Positions 26,296 to 35,665 of a stretch of DNA of 64,000 bases are shown piece after piece; the stretch's first letter is position 1, and every line of letters begins with the position of its first letter. The notes beneath the pieces were generated by a model that had not been told where the DNA came from, searched no databases, and saw only the letters and a list, made by a program, of their open reading frames with translations. The position numbers were made by a program, and so were the translations under genes. This DNA comes from Campylobacterales bacterium (lineage in GTDB: Bacteria > Campylobacterota > Campylobacteria > Campylobacterales > QNZT01). The stretch covers positions 25,505 to 89,504 of the forward strand of contig JALVVR010000066.1 in assembly GCA_027023305.1 (NCBI GenBank), in the 5' to 3' direction.

Positions 26296-27422
26296 ATACT
26301 CTTCCAATTATATATTTTTACTTGTGAAGTAGCTATCACTGCTACCCCTTCACTTCTTCCAACAAACCCAAGTTTTTCAGTCGTTGTCGCTTTTACATTT
26401 ACCCTATTTGGCCCTATTTGCAAAATATTTGCTAGAGTTTTTTTCATCTCTGGCTTATATTTTGAAAGCTTAGGTTTTTGGGCTTGCATAGTCACATCAA
26501 CATTTACAATCTCAAAACCTACACTTCTAACAAACTCAACTACTCTTTTTAAAAGCAGTTTTGAGTCTATATCTTTAAACTCATCACTTGAATCTGGAAA
26601 AATCTCACCTATATCCCCTGCCCCGATAGCTCCCAAAAGTGAGTCAATCAAAGCATGAATAGCAACATCTCCATCAGAGTGAGCCTCAAAACCAAGTAGG
26701 GTATCAATCTTTACACCACAAAGATACATATCTTTATCTTCGCAAAACTTATGAACATCATAACCATTACCACAAAAGAAAAGCTCTTTAGGTGCTTTTA
26801 AACACTTGATTTCTTCCAAATCGGCATATATCGTGATTTTTTTAGCTAAAATGTTACCTTTTGTAAAAAAAACACTCCCCCCATCTGCTCTAACTGCCGA
26901 GCTGTCGTCATTGAAGAGCTCTTTTTTTTCTATTGCTTTTTTCAAAATTTTAGTTTTTGAAAGCTGAGGAGTTTGTATAAGCTTTACTTCATCTCTATCT
27001 ATACTCTCACCTTTATACACAACACTATCAACAACACTCAAAGCTGGAACTATCACATCAGCTTTTGTTTTAGAAGAAATTATCTCATCTATCATCTCAG
27101 AAGTTACACAAGCTCTTGCCACATCACTAACTAAAACATACTCACTTTCTACAAACTCCAAAGCATTTTTCATAGACTCTTGCCTATGCTCACCACCCTC
27201 AACATACAAAAACCTATCATCAAAGCTTTTCATGTACTCTATTTCCTCTTTTGAAGAAACTATTATGATATTAGAAAACTCATACATTTTCAAAAATCTT
27301 TTTGCTACAAAGAGCCAAAGAGGTTCATCCCCTACATATAACCACTGCTTTTTTACTGCATAATTTTTTCTAAACCTAGTCGAAGCACCAGCACTTAATA
27401 AAACTAATGCAATGTTACCCAT
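26292..27422 (-). CDS. ispDF: Bifunctional IspD/IspF enzyme of the MEP isoprenoid pathway
   Basis: The fused protein carries MEP cytidylyltransferase (IspD) and MEcPP synthase (IspF). Residues 1 to about 215 have LLSAGASTRFR, VVDSVVYKG and QTPQLSKTKIL of IspD. From about residue 216 the IspF half has GNGYDVHKFCEDKDMYLCG, GFEAHSDGDVAIHALIDSLLGA and NVKATTTEKLGFVGRSEGVA. The natural fusion is typical of Campylobacterota. A TATAAT on the minus strand at 27452-27457 probably drives this operon. Confidence 0.97.
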   Translation of the reverse strand: MGNIALVLLSAGASTRFRKNYAVKKQWLYVGDEPLWLFVAKRFLKMYEFSNIIIVSSKEEIEYMKSFDDRFLYVEGGEHRQESMKNALEFVESEYVLVSDVARACVTSEMIDEIISSKTKADVIVPALSVVDSVVYKGESIDRDEVKLIQTPQLSKTKILKKAIEKKELFNDDSSAVRADGGSVFFTKGNILAKKITIYADLEEIKCLKAPKELFFCGNGYDVHKFCEDKDMYLCGVKIDTLLGFEAHSDGDVAIHALIDSLLGAIGAGDIGEIFPDSSDEFKDIDSKLLLKRVVEFVRSVGFEIVNVDVTMQAQKPKLSKYKPEMKKTLANILQIGPNRVNVKATTTEKLGFVGRSEGVAVIATSQVKIYNWKSI

Positions 27423-27451
27423 AGTAACCCTTTATAATAAAATGTTACAAA

Positions 27452-27457
27452 ATTATA
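27452..27457 (-). promoter_or_regulatory. Likely minus-10 for the ispDF operon
   Basis: The minus strand reads GTGTATAATTTTG about 30 bases upstream of the ispDF ATG. The rest of the 195-base divergent gap to thiC is very AT-rich. I saw no TPP riboswitch elements before thiC. Confidence 0.5.
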
Positions 27458-27617
27458 CACTTTTTTTCTTTAATTTAGTTCTAATATTAAATTTTTCTTA
27501 TAATTTTAAACAAATTAGCATTAATAAGATAATATAAGTCTTATTTAAAAAATTTAAAGCTCACTTTTATTCTTTAATGAGTAAAATCAAGTACTAAAAA
27601 ATAAAAGGGTTATTTTT

Positions 27618-28967
27618 ATGAGAACAAAATGGGTAAAAACAAGAGCAAATGACAAGATAAAAACTCAAATGCACTATGCAAAAAAAGGTATAGTAACCCC
27701 AGAGATGGAGTATGTAGCAAAAAAAGAAAATATCTCTAACGAGCTTGTTAGAAGTGAGTGTGAAAGAGGAAGACTTATCATACCTGCAAATATCAATCAC
27801 ACCCAGCTTATACCTATGGCAATAGGTATGGCAGTAAGCTGTAAGATAAACTCCAACATAGGCTCATCTGCCCTAGCATCAGACCCAGCTTTAGAGGTTG
27901 AGAAAGTTAAAGTAAGTGAAAAGTACGGAGCTGATACTATCATGGATCTCTCAACTGGTGGAGATTTAGACTCTATAAGAGCTGAAGTTATCAAAAATGC
28001 CTCAGTTCCGATAGGAACAGTACCTATGTATCAAATCCTTCATGACATAAACAACAAAATTGAAGACTTAACTATTGAAAAGATGCTAGAAGTTATAGAG
28101 AGACAAGCCAAACAAGGTGTTAGTTACTTTACTATTCATGCTGGTTTCTTGTTAGAATTTATGCCAGAAGTTGCAAAAAGAAAGATGGGAATAGTTAGTC
28201 GTGGTGGTTCACTTATGGCAGCATGGATGATGCACTACCATAAAGAAAATCCTTTCTATACTGCATTTGATGAGATTTTAGATATCTGCCAAAAGTATGA
28301 TGTATCTCTATCTTTAGGAGATAGTTTAAGACCAGGATGTCTTGCAGATGCAAGTGATGCAGCTCAGTTAAACGAACTAAAAGTCTTAGGAGAGTTAACT
28401 TTAAGAGCTTGGGAAAAAGATGTACAAGTGATGATAGAGGGTCCAGGTCATGTTCCACTAAATCAAGTAGAGAGAAACATGAAACTTGAAAGAGAGTATT
28501 GTCATGAAGCTCCATTTTATATACTCGGACCTCTTGTTACTGATATAGCAGCAGGATATGATCACATTTCAAGTGCTATAGGGGCAGCAGTTGGTGGATG
28601 GCATGGAGCTAGTATGCTTTGCTATGTTACTCCAAAAGAGCATCTAGGACTTCCAAATGCAAATGATGTTAGAGAGGGAATCATAGCTTATAAAATAGCA
28701 GCTCATGCAGCAGATATCGCAAGAGGAAGAAAGGGTGCCAGAGATGTGGATGATGCTATGAGTGATGCTCGATATGCATTTGATTGGAACAAGCAGTTTG
28801 AACTTTGCCTTGATAGCGAGAGAGCAAAGGAGTATCATGATGAAACTCTTCCACAAGATGTATTTAAAGAGGCAGAGTTTTGCTCAATGTGTGGACCAAA
28901 ATTTTGTTCATACAAAATAACACAATCAATCGTCGAAGAACATGGCGAAACAATGGCTAGCATATAG
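27618..28967 (+). CDS. thiC: Phosphomethylpyrimidine synthase ThiC
   Basis: ThiC is the radical SAM enzyme that turns AIR into HMP-P for thiamine synthesis. The 449-residue protein has [41 protein letters not shown]-like [37 protein letters not shown], and the C-terminal cluster motif CSMCGPKFC. An AAAAGGG box precedes the ATG. It is followed by mrp, an Fe-S carrier, 28 bases after its stop; the pairing is functionally sensible. Confidence 0.98.
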   Translation: MRTKWVKTRANDKIKTQMHYAKKGIVTPEMEYVAKKENISNELVRSECERGRLIIPANINHTQLIPMAIGMAVSCKINSNIGSSALASDPALEVEKVKVSEKYGADTIMDLSTGGDLDSIRAEVIKNASVPIGTVPMYQILHDINNKIEDLTIEKMLEVIERQAKQGVSYFTIHAGFLLEFMPEVAKRKMGIVSRGGSLMAAWMMHYHKENPFYTAFDEILDICQKYDVSLSLGDSLRPGCLADASDAAQLNELKVLGELTLRAWEKDVQVMIEGPGHVPLNQVERNMKLEREYCHEAPFYILGPLVTDIAAGYDHISSAIGAAVGGWHGASMLCYVTPKEHLGLPNANDVREGIIAYKIAAHAADIARGRKGARDVDDAMSDARYAFDWNKQFELCLDSERAKEYHDETLPQDVFKEAEFCSMCGPKFCSYKITQSIVEEHGETMASI

Positions 28968-28995
28968 CCCAATTCAAATAAATTTAGGAGAAAAA

Positions 28996-30111
28996 ATGAT
29001 AACAAGAGAATTAGTAGAAGAAAAACTAAAACTAGTTGCCTATCCAGGCTTTACAAAAAGTATTTTAGAGTTCGGATTCGTAAAAGATATACAGATAACT
29101 GATGATAATGTATCTATACTTGTAGATATAAGTTCATCTGCACCAGAGGTAAAAAAAGAGATTGAATCTGAAGTTACAAAACAACTTCAACTTTTAGGTG
29201 CAAACAGCATCAAAGTAGTAGTTAAAACTCCTGTTATGCCAAAAGAGAGTAGCTCAAAAGGTAAAAACATACTTCCTCAAGTAAAAAATGTAGTAATGGT
29301 AAGTAGTGGAAAAGGTGGAGTAGGAAAATCAACTACTACTACCAACTTAGCTATTGCTTTAGCTATGCAAGGAAAAAAAGTAGGCCTTCTAGATGCAGAT
29401 ATATATGGACCAAATATCCCAAGAATGATGGGAGTTGATGGTAAACAACCAGAGGTTGAAGGAAGCAAAGTTTTACCACTTTTAAGTCACGGTGTTGAAG
29501 TTATGAGTATGGGAAGCCTCATGGAAGAAGGTCAATCTTTGATTTGGAGAGGTGCTATGATCATGAAAGCAATCCAACAACTACTTCAAGATGTACTTTG
29601 GAGTGAACTTGATGTTATATTTATAGATATGCCACCAGGAACTGGTGATGCTCAACTAACACTTGCTCAAAGTGTACCTGTTACAGCAGGGATTTGTGTA
29701 ACTACTCCTCAAAAAGTTGCTCTTGATGATACTACTAGAAGTCTTGATATGTTTGAAAAACTTCATATCCCTATCGCTGGTGTAGTAGAAAACATGAGTG
29801 GTTTTATCTGCCCAGAAAATGGTAAAGAGTATGATATATTTGGTAAAGGAACAACTAAACCGGTTGCTGAAAAATTTAATACTGTAGTTTTAGGAGAGAT
29901 TCCTATAGAGCCAACTATCAGAGAGGGTGGAGATGCTGGAAAACCAGTTGTTTTTCATGATCCAAACTCAGTAACAGCAAAAAAATACCAAGAATCAGCA
30001 AAAAAACTATGGGAAACTATAGAAAAAATAAATGCTGAGGGTGGAGTTGATAACGAAGCTATCCAACCTACAACACCTCCAGGTGTAAGTGCTTGTTCAA
30101 CTGGGCGATAA
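28996..30111 (+). CDS. apbC: Mrp/ApbC-type Fe-S cluster carrier ATPase
   Basis: This P-loop protein carries or loads iron-sulfur clusters. I take ATG 28996 (MITRELVEEKLKLV), with TTAGGAG 6 bases upstream, instead of the in-frame ATG at 28942 inside thiC; this gives 371 residues. An N-terminal DUF59/MIP18-like domain (1-85) is followed by MVSSGKGGVGKSTTTTNLAIALA (about 102-124), DADIYGPNIPRMMG and DMPPGTGDAQLTLAQS. The usual CxxC is not at the standard place; ENMSGFICPENG has one Cys. Confidence 0.95.
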   Translation: MITRELVEEKLKLVAYPGFTKSILEFGFVKDIQITDDNVSILVDISSSAPEVKKEIESEVTKQLQLLGANSIKVVVKTPVMPKESSSKGKNILPQVKNVVMVSSGKGGVGKSTTTTNLAIALAMQGKKVGLLDADIYGPNIPRMMGVDGKQPEVEGSKVLPLLSHGVEVMSMGSLMEEGQSLIWRGAMIMKAIQQLLQDVLWSELDVIFIDMPPGTGDAQLTLAQSVPVTAGICVTTPQKVALDDTTRSLDMFEKLHIPIAGVVENMSGFICPENGKEYDIFGKGTTKPVAEKFNTVVLGEIPIEPTIREGGDAGKPVVFHDPNSVTAKKYQESAKKLWETIEKINAEGGVDNEAIQPTTPPGVSACSTGR

Positions 30112-30130
30112 TATTAGATAAATAATTTAA

Positions 30131-30182
30131 ACTCCTTTAAATATAAGTTTAGGTATTATTATTAAAACTTATATGAAGGAGT
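30131..30182 (+). promoter_or_regulatory. Hairpin that pairs with the ribosome-binding site of the next gene
   Basis: ATATAAGTTT (30141-30150) pairs with AAACTTATAT (30165-30174). ACTCCTT (30131-30137) also pairs with AAGGAGT (30176-30182), which is the Shine-Dalgarno site of the gene at 30187. The whole forms an almost continuous 17-bp stem. It could be an RNA thermometer-like or protein-controlled switch, or a terminator of thiC-mrp that extends into the site. Confidence 0.5.
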
Positions 30183-30186
30183 CAAT

Positions 30187-30933
30187 ATGACACTACCAAA
30201 TATTTCAATACCAATCAACATACCAATTGAACTTCCAACTTTGCTGCATCCACCTTTAGTACACTTTGCAGTAGCTATTCCTGTACTTGTTTTACTTTTT
30301 GAAATTATAAATATATTTTTAAAATCAAAAAGTTTAAAAATCATAACCTCATCACTTCTATTTGTAACTATCGTTATATTTTTTGGTGCATATCTAGCAG
30401 GTATAACTGATGGAAAAGCTGTTATAGATAGTGCGACTTTTAGTGGAATTGCTAATCTTAAAGAACATAAACTTTTAGGTATATATCTTGTATATGCAAG
30501 TGCAGTTATATTTATCTTTAAACTTCTATCTTTAGTTATAAACAAAACTGGATTTAGAGTTTTCTATGTTCTGCTACTGATAGGATTTACAGCTTCAGTT
30601 TTACACCAAGGAAAAGAGGGTGGAGAGTTAGTATATAAATATGGAGCAAATGTAAAGCAACAAGCAGATGATTTTGATGATAATGAGAAAACAGAAGAAA
30701 AAACAGAAGAAAAAATAACTCCTCCAGCAAAAGAAGAAGAGACTACAAAAGCTCCAGAAGAAATAGAGAAAGAAACAAAAGAGAATACAGAAAAACTTAC
30801 ACCACTACCAAATGTCACAAAAAAGGTAGAAAAAAAAGCAGAAGAGATAAAAGATGAAATAAAAACCGTAGAAACTAACACTAGTTTAGTAACACCGATA
30901 AAATCAGAAGAAAACAATAACTCACATAAGTAA
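30187..30933 (+). CDS. DUF2231-like inner-membrane protein with acidic repeat-like tail
   Basis: The 248-residue protein begins TLPNISIPINIPIELPTLLHPPLVHFAVAIPVL, which has the HPPLVHFA motif of DUF2231 membrane proteins. Four hydrophobic helices follow (about residues 24-45, 52-72, 92-114 and 118-136). From about residue 155 the sequence is low-complexity, rich in E, K, T and P (KTEEKTEEKITPPAKEEE), like a periplasm-spanning or disordered linker. Function is unknown. The gene is alone and ends at a strong hairpin. Confidence 0.65.
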   Translation: MTLPNISIPINIPIELPTLLHPPLVHFAVAIPVLVLLFEIINIFLKSKSLKIITSSLLFVTIVIFFGAYLAGITDGKAVIDSATFSGIANLKEHKLLGIYLVYASAVIFIFKLLSLVINKTGFRVFYVLLLIGFTASVLHQGKEGGELVYKYGANVKQQADDFDDNEKTEEKTEEKITPPAKEEETTKAPEEIEKETKENTEKLTPLPNVTKKVEKKAEEIKDEIKTVETNTSLVTPIKSEENNNSHK

Positions 30934-30938
30934 ATAGA

Positions 30939-30977
30939 AAAAGGGGAGTAGATGAAAAAATCATCTACTCCCCTTTT
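30939..30977. terminator. Strong bidirectional terminator
   Basis: A perfect 17-bp stem (AAAAGGGGAGTAGATGA with its complement) closes over a loop of five A. It separates the DUF2231-like gene on the plus strand from rpmA on the minus strand and has A/T runs on both sides. Confidence 0.93.
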
Positions 30978-30996
30978 AAAGAAATAAAACTAAAAC

Positions 30997-31254
30997 TTAA
31001 GCTGCTGGTATAACAGAAACTTTGTTTCTTATCTTATCTTTTTTCTCAAACTTAACATGTCCATCTACTAGAGCGAATATAGTATGATCTTTTCCGATAC
31101 CTACATTTTCACCAGTATGAACTTTTGTTCCTCTTTGTCTTATGATGATATTACCAGCTCTTACAAACTCACCACCAAATTTTTTAACTCCCAGCCGTCT
31201 TCCAGCTGAATCTCTATTATTTTGGGTACTACCCTGACCTTTCTTGTGTGCCAT
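30997..31254 (-). CDS. rpmA: 50S ribosomal protein L27
   Basis: The 85-residue protein starts [20 protein letters not shown] and continues [23 protein letters not shown], the diagnostic L27 sequence, without a cleaved N-terminal extension. It stands alone: rplU is not upstream (a bactofilin gene is), and obgE is 21 kb away. In most bacteria, including Campylobacter, the order is rplU-rpmA-obg. Confidence 0.99.
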   Translation of the reverse strand: MAHKKGQGSTQNNRDSAGRRLGVKKFGGEFVRAGNIIIRQRGTKVHTGENVGIGKDHTIFALVDGHVKFEKKDKIRNKVSVIPAA

Positions 31255-31279
31255 TTTATATCCTTAAAGAAAATTTGTT

Positions 31280-31289
31280 CGCGATTTTA
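31280..31289 (-). promoter_or_regulatory. Likely rpmA promoter minus-10 (GTAAAATCGCG)
   Basis: The minus strand reads AGAGTAAAATCGCGAAC about 30 bases upstream of the rpmA ATG. The TAAAAT core and CGCG discriminator match the elements before atpF' and rpsF. It supports rpmA being transcribed alone here. Confidence 0.5.
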
Positions 31290-31312
31290 CTCTATGTTTG
31301 CTTAAAAAATTA

Positions 31313-31939
31313 TTATTTTTTCTCTTCTATCTCCACATCTTCAATATTTTCTTCTTTATTCTCTATCTCTTTTACAAACAAATCTTTATACTGTCCAATA
31401 GACCCCTCTACTAAGCCACCTTCATTCAAAATATTTTTTACAAACATATTTCCTTTTATTTTACCAGTTACCTTAGTAGTTAAAAGTTCACATGATAAGT
31501 CCCCTTCAAATACACCCTTTATAACTATCTCTTTAGCTTGAAGTTTACTTTTTACTACTCCTCTAGTATCTACTAAAATCTTTTGTGCAACTATCTCGCC
31601 ATCAAAATTTCCATCTATTATAACTGTATCACTCAAAACACGATTTGATAAATTTGCTTGTTGCATGATTTCAAGTGCTCTACACTCTAAAGATCCCTCT
31701 ATGCTACCATTACAAATAATCTGCTTTGCTTTTATATTTCCTTTAACAACTCCACTTTTACCAACAACGACTACATTGTTAACTGCTATATTTCCAACTA
31801 GCTCGCCATCAACATGAACAGTATCATTTCCTACTATATTACCTTCTATCTTAGAACCATTTGTTATGATGGTCGCACTACCTATACTACCACTATTTTT
31901 CTCTTTTGTAACCTCTTTTTTACCACCAAAAAGTGCCAT
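31313..31939 (-). CDS. ccmA: Bactofilin (polymer-forming cytoskeletal protein, CcmA-like)
   Basis: Bactofilins form membrane-linked filaments that help set cell shape. The 208-residue protein contains two runs of beta-helix repeats, from NGSKIEGNIVGNDTVHVDGE onward, with the typical GxxxGNI periodicity. It abuts the M23 peptidase gene (no gap), the same pairing that in Helicobacter joins CcmA to Csd endopeptidases for helical shape. The gene symbol is by analogy. A second bactofilin-like segment (residues about 95-180) makes it longer than a minimal single-domain form. Confidence 0.85.
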   Translation of the reverse strand: MALFGGKKEVTKEKNSGSIGSATIITNGSKIEGNIVGNDTVHVDGELVGNIAVNNVVVVGKSGVVKGNIKAKQIICNGSIEGSLECRALEIMQQANLSNRVLSDTVIIDGNFDGEIVAQKILVDTRGVVKSKLQAKEIVIKGVFEGDLSCELLTTKVTGKIKGNMFVKNILNEGGLVEGSIGQYKDLFVKEIENKEENIEDVEIEEKK

Positions 31940-32842
31940 CTAATCTCCTTTTTTATTTTCGATAAATTTTATTTCTTCTTTTAAACTCTTTATCAGTTCA
32001 GACCAATTAACTTGAGGATTTTTTTTCATAACTTCTCTATAAGTAGAATAACTCCACTTTTTCATAAAAGGCTCAGGGTCTAACCACTTGCTAAGATACC
32101 TAAGTTCATAGTGAACATGAGGTCCTGTGCTTCTACCTGTATTTCCACAAAGAGCAACAAGTTGACCTTTTTTAACATACTCTCCACTTTTTACACTTAT
32201 ACGATGAAGATGTCCATAAGCAGTTGCAAATCCAAGTCCATGCCTTATAAGTAAGAAGTTACCATAAAATCTCTTTTTCCCTGCATATACTACTACTCCA
32301 CTAGCAGGTGCATATATGGGAGTTCCAAGATCTGCTGCTAAATCATCAGCAGGATGAAACTGTTTTCTTTTTGTTATAGGGTGTATTCTAAAACCAAACC
32401 TAGTAGATATCCTTCTATAATCAAGTGGCTTACCATTTGGAACTAACTTAGATAAAAAGAGATATTCTCTCTTTGTTAGACTATATGGAGTGTTTTCACT
32501 TATTTCATTTTGTGAAATTTTTTGAGTCTTATCCTCATTTTTCACCACTTCTCTCTCTACTTTTGGAGTATCCAAACCTATCATCTTCTTTGCTTCCAAA
32601 AGCTGTTCATTCATAGCTTCCAAAGTTTCAGTCCTAGAATCAATAGCCTGTTTTAACTCTACCTTCTCTTTGTTTAGCTTATCAACATTATGAGAAAGTG
32701 AGTAAACTATCATACTACCAACAGCAAAAACTAAAACTATCCCTACAACTATCCAACTAGCTATCACTTTTAAAAACTGACTAACTGTATACTGTTTAGA
32801 ACCGTGAACATCACTAAGTGTTATTATAATTTTATCTTTCAT
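31940..32842 (-). CDS. Membrane-anchored M23 peptidoglycan endopeptidase
   Basis: The 300-residue protein has an N-terminal membrane helix (VIASWIVVGIVLVFAVGSMIVY), a coiled coil (about 45-85), and a C-terminal M23 LytM domain. The zinc motif HPADDLAADLGTPI (HxxxD) and the second motif HVHYELRY are intact, so it should be active. It is co-transcribed with the bactofilin gene, which suggests a shape-determining Csd-like role. ATG 32842 (MKDKIIITLSDVHGSK) is preferred; a TTG six codons upstream is possible. Confidence 0.9.
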   Translation of the reverse strand: MKDKIIITLSDVHGSKQYTVSQFLKVIASWIVVGIVLVFAVGSMIVYSLSHNVDKLNKEKVELKQAIDSRTETLEAMNEQLLEAKKMIGLDTPKVEREVVKNEDKTQKISQNEISENTPYSLTKREYLFLSKLVPNGKPLDYRRISTRFGFRIHPITKRKQFHPADDLAADLGTPIYAPASGVVVYAGKKRFYGNFLLIRHGLGFATAYGHLHRISVKSGEYVKKGQLVALCGNTGRSTGPHVHYELRYLSKWLDPEPFMKKWSYSTYREVMKKNPQVNWSELIKSLKEEIKFIENKKGD

Positions 32843-33004
32843 AAGAGTATTGTATAACAATAACCTCTAATTTACAAAAACTTTTAAAAAATTTTAAAAA
32901 ATTTTAGAAAGTTACAAAATAAAGATAACTTTTAAAACAAATTGCTAAATAAATATTTTTAATCTCCGATATAAGTGATAAGAAAATTATATTGGAGTGA
33001 AACA

Positions 33005-33949
33005 ATGTCAGTTAAAAGTAATGATATTCAAGCAAATATCGACTATATGACTAAATCTCATCTTAGAAATGTTATGCAACTAGCAGTCTTTTATACAGCT
33101 CATGATGATATATATGCTATCAATATCTCTAAAATACAAGGCTTTTTGATAAAAGAGGAGTTAGAGATACTAAAAGCCCCAAGTAATAACCCTTATGTAG
33201 AAGGACTAATAGATCTTAGAGGTGAAATAATATATATAGTAAACTTTGATAAGTGGTTAGGTTATGATACAAACATAGATGAATATAAAATAGTCATAGT
33301 CTGCAACTATAACCAAAAAAAGGTGGGCATACTAGTAAAAGATATTATAAAGATAGAGGAAAAAGCTAGTGATGAGTTAAAGATGCCTTCATCAAAAGAT
33401 CCAAAAATCTCATATGTAACAGATATAGCAATAAATAAAAATACAAATAAAATGTGTATTGTCTTTGATGCAGAGAGACTTTTATATGACACAAACAGTG
33501 GTGATAGTTCTCCAAAATCAACTATATATGATATAGGCTCATTTAACATAAATGAGAAGATAACTTCAACTAAAAAAGTTTTAGTAGCTGAAGATAGTGG
33601 GATAGTTATAGAAAAGTTAAATGAATTTTTTAAAAATATCGGTATAGATTATGAGATATATGAAAATGGTCAACTACTTATAGACCGACTAGATACTCTT
33701 TCTCCAAAAGATATAGGATTAGTTATAACAGATATTGAGATGCCTATTAAAAATGGTTATCAAGTTATAAAATATATAAAAAGTGAATCTGACTACTTTA
33801 ATGTACCAGTAATATCTCTAACAAGTATGACAAACCAAGGTGTAAAAGACAAGATTTTAGAGTTAGGTGCTATAGATTTGGTGAACAAATCTGATTTGAA
33901 CAAATTAAACTCATATATAAAAGAGATATTAGAAGGAGTCGCATCATGA
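33005..33949 (+). CDS. cheV: Chemotaxis coupling protein CheV (CheW-REC)
   Basis: CheV links receptors to CheA and has a phosphorylatable receiver. From ATG 33005 (TTGGAGTG upstream) the protein is 314 residues. The CheW domain covers about 25-170 ([23 protein letters not shown]), and the receiver about 190-314 with [19 protein letters not shown] (phosphoacceptor Asp), ISLTSMT and the lysine in LVNKSD. It overlaps the receptor gene by 4 bases and heads the chemotaxis operon. Confidence 0.95.
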   Translation: MSVKSNDIQANIDYMTKSHLRNVMQLAVFYTAHDDIYAINISKIQGFLIKEELEILKAPSNNPYVEGLIDLRGEIIYIVNFDKWLGYDTNIDEYKIVIVCNYNQKKVGILVKDIIKIEEKASDELKMPSSKDPKISYVTDIAINKNTNKMCIVFDAERLLYDTNSGDSSPKSTIYDIGSFNINEKITSTKKVLVAEDSGIVIEKLNEFFKNIGIDYEIYENGQLLIDRLDTLSPKDIGLVITDIEMPIKNGYQVIKYIKSESDYFNVPVISLTSMTNQGVKDKILELGAIDLVNKSDLNKLNSYIKEILEGVAS

Positions 33950-35652
33950 AAAATGAAAAAATAACAACAATCAAAAATACAAGTTTTAAACTAGGAGTTT
34001 TTATATTTGTATCATTTTTGGTACTTCAAGTTTTTGTAGGATATAGGATGTATGAAGCAAATGAAAATGCAGCAAAACACTTTAGTGATTTAGAAAATCT
34101 ATCTAAAGTAAAATCGCTAGCACTTTTACTAAACAACTTTTCAAAAGAACCAACAGATACAACTCTTATGCAAATAAAAGATATTTCTAAAGATATTTCT
34201 AAAGATATTTCTAAAGATATTTCTACTCTAGCATATAAATATCAAAACAATCTCCCATATACACAAACCATATCTCATTTAACAAAAAATGTAATATCTA
34301 AAAAGAATTATTTCTCTTCTAAAACAAAAGATTTAGATAAACTAGTTGACTCAAAAACTGATAATATCATAATCTTTGCTTTTGTTCTGTTAGTAAATAT
34401 AGCTATAAATTTACTTCTAACACTATTTACAAACAAAATAGTAAGAAACTTAGAAAGTTTACAAAATGGAGTTAGCTCTTTCTTTGACTTTATAAACAGA
34501 AAAAGTAAAGACTCAAAACAAATAGTCTCAGAAGGAAATGATGAGTTCAAACTAATAGCAGGTATGATAAATGAAAATGTATCACAAATCAAAGAGGATA
34601 TAAAAACAGATTCAAAAGCTGTTGAAGAGGTAGCAAAAGTTTCATCATTGGTAGCAAAAGGTGATTTTTCAGCAAGACTTAAAGCTCATGCAATAAACCC
34701 TGAGATTTGTAAACTAAAAACAAATCTAAATGACTTTTTAGACAATATGCAACAAACTGTAAATGAGATAACAAAAGTTGTAAAAGATTATCAAAACCAC
34801 AACTTTAAATCAAATATCAAACAAGAGTTGAGTGGTGAGCTTAAAGAGTTAAGTAGTGGTATCAACTCTTTAGGAAAAGTACTTGAAGATGCACAAGATA
34901 AAATAAATACAACTCTAAAATCAAAATCAAATATACTAAACACTTCTGCAAAAGAGTTAAATGAGAGTGTAAACAAACTAAAAGAGTATATACAAAAAAG
35001 TACATCAAACTCTAACGAAGTTTCGTCAGAGATGGAAGTGATGTCTAAGATGATAGAAGAAACTGTAAAAAGAGCAAAAGACATGAATGACTACTCTATA
35101 AAAACTGCTAAAAGTGCAAAAGAGGGAGAAAAACTAGCAGATAAAACTCTAGAAGCTATGCATGTGATAAATGAGTCAACTTCTACTATAGATGAAGCCA
35201 TAAGTGCTATTGATTCCATAGCATTTCAAACAAATATCCTAAGCCTTAATGCAGCAGTTGAAGCTGCAACTGCAGGAGATGCAGGTAAAGGTTTTGCAGT
35301 AGTTGCACAAGAAGTTAGAAACCTAGCTACAAAATCAGCAGAAGCTGCAAAAAGTATAAAAGAGCTAGTAGAAGAAACTAAAAACAAAGCAGATGAAGGT
35401 ATGGAAATCTCTAAAAACATGAAAGAAAACTTTGCAGAGGTAAACCTACAGATTCAAGAGTCATCAAAACTAGTCTCTTCTGTAGCTCTTGAGGCATCAA
35501 CTGAGTTAGAAAAAGTAAAATCAGTAGATAGCCTAATAAAAGAAGTTCAAACTATGTTTATCAAAAACAATAAAATAGCAAATAAAACTGATGATATTTC
35601 TCAAGAAATTTTACAAATCTCAAATGAGCTTTATGAAGAAGTAAAAGAGTAA
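33946..35652 (+). CDS. Methyl-accepting chemotaxis protein with a tandem KDIS repeat
   Basis: The 568-residue receptor has two membrane helices (about 14-33 and 139-163), a short periplasmic part of about 105 residues, a HAMP-like linker, and a cytoplasmic signalling domain. Its hairpin tip reads [38 protein letters not shown]. The periplasmic part contains KDIS four times in a row (residues 78-93), encoded by four exact 12-base repeats. Ligand unknown. It is surrounded by its own CheV, CheA, CheW and CheY, so it may form a dedicated array. Confidence 0.95.
   Translation: MKNEKITTIKNTSFKLGVFIFVSFLVLQVFVGYRMYEANENAAKHFSDLENLSKVKSLALLLNNFSKEPTDTTLMQIKDISKDISKDISKDISTLAYKYQNNLPYTQTISHLTKNVISKKNYFSSKTKDLDKLVDSKTDNIIIFAFVLLVNIAINLLLTLFTNKIVRNLESLQNGVSSFFDFINRKSKDSKQIVSEGNDEFKLIAGMINENVSQIKEDIKTDSKAVEEVAKVSSLVAKGDFSARLKAHAINPEICKLKTNLNDFLDNMQQTVNEITKVVKDYQNHNFKSNIKQELSGELKELSSGINSLGKVLEDAQDKINTTLKSKSNILNTSAKELNESVNKLKEYIQKSTSNSNEVSSEMEVMSKMIEETVKRAKDMNDYSIKTAKSAKEGEKLADKTLEAMHVINESTSTIDEAISAIDSIAFQTNILSLNAAVEAATAGDAGKGFAVVAQEVRNLATKSAEAAKSIKELVEETKNKADEGMEISKNMKENFAEVNLQIQESSKLVSSVALEASTELEKVKSVDSLIKEVQTMFIKNNKIANKTDDISQEILQISNELYEEVKE
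34177..34224 (+). repeat. Four exact 12-bp tandem repeats (AAAGATATTTCT)
   Basis: The unit AAAGATATTTCT occurs four times without a mismatch inside the receptor gene. The unit length is a multiple of three, so copy-number change would alter the length of a periplasmic segment but not the reading frame. Confidence 0.95.
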
Positions 35653-35665
35653 AAAAGGGCAAATC

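Noticed and set aside
27423..27617. TPP riboswitch before thiC
   Set aside because: No CTGAGA-type core or the paired helices of the thi box could be found in this AT-rich gap.
34177..34224. KDIS repeat as an on/off phase switch
   Set aside because: The unit is 12 bases, so changes in copy number keep the frame; only length variation is possible.
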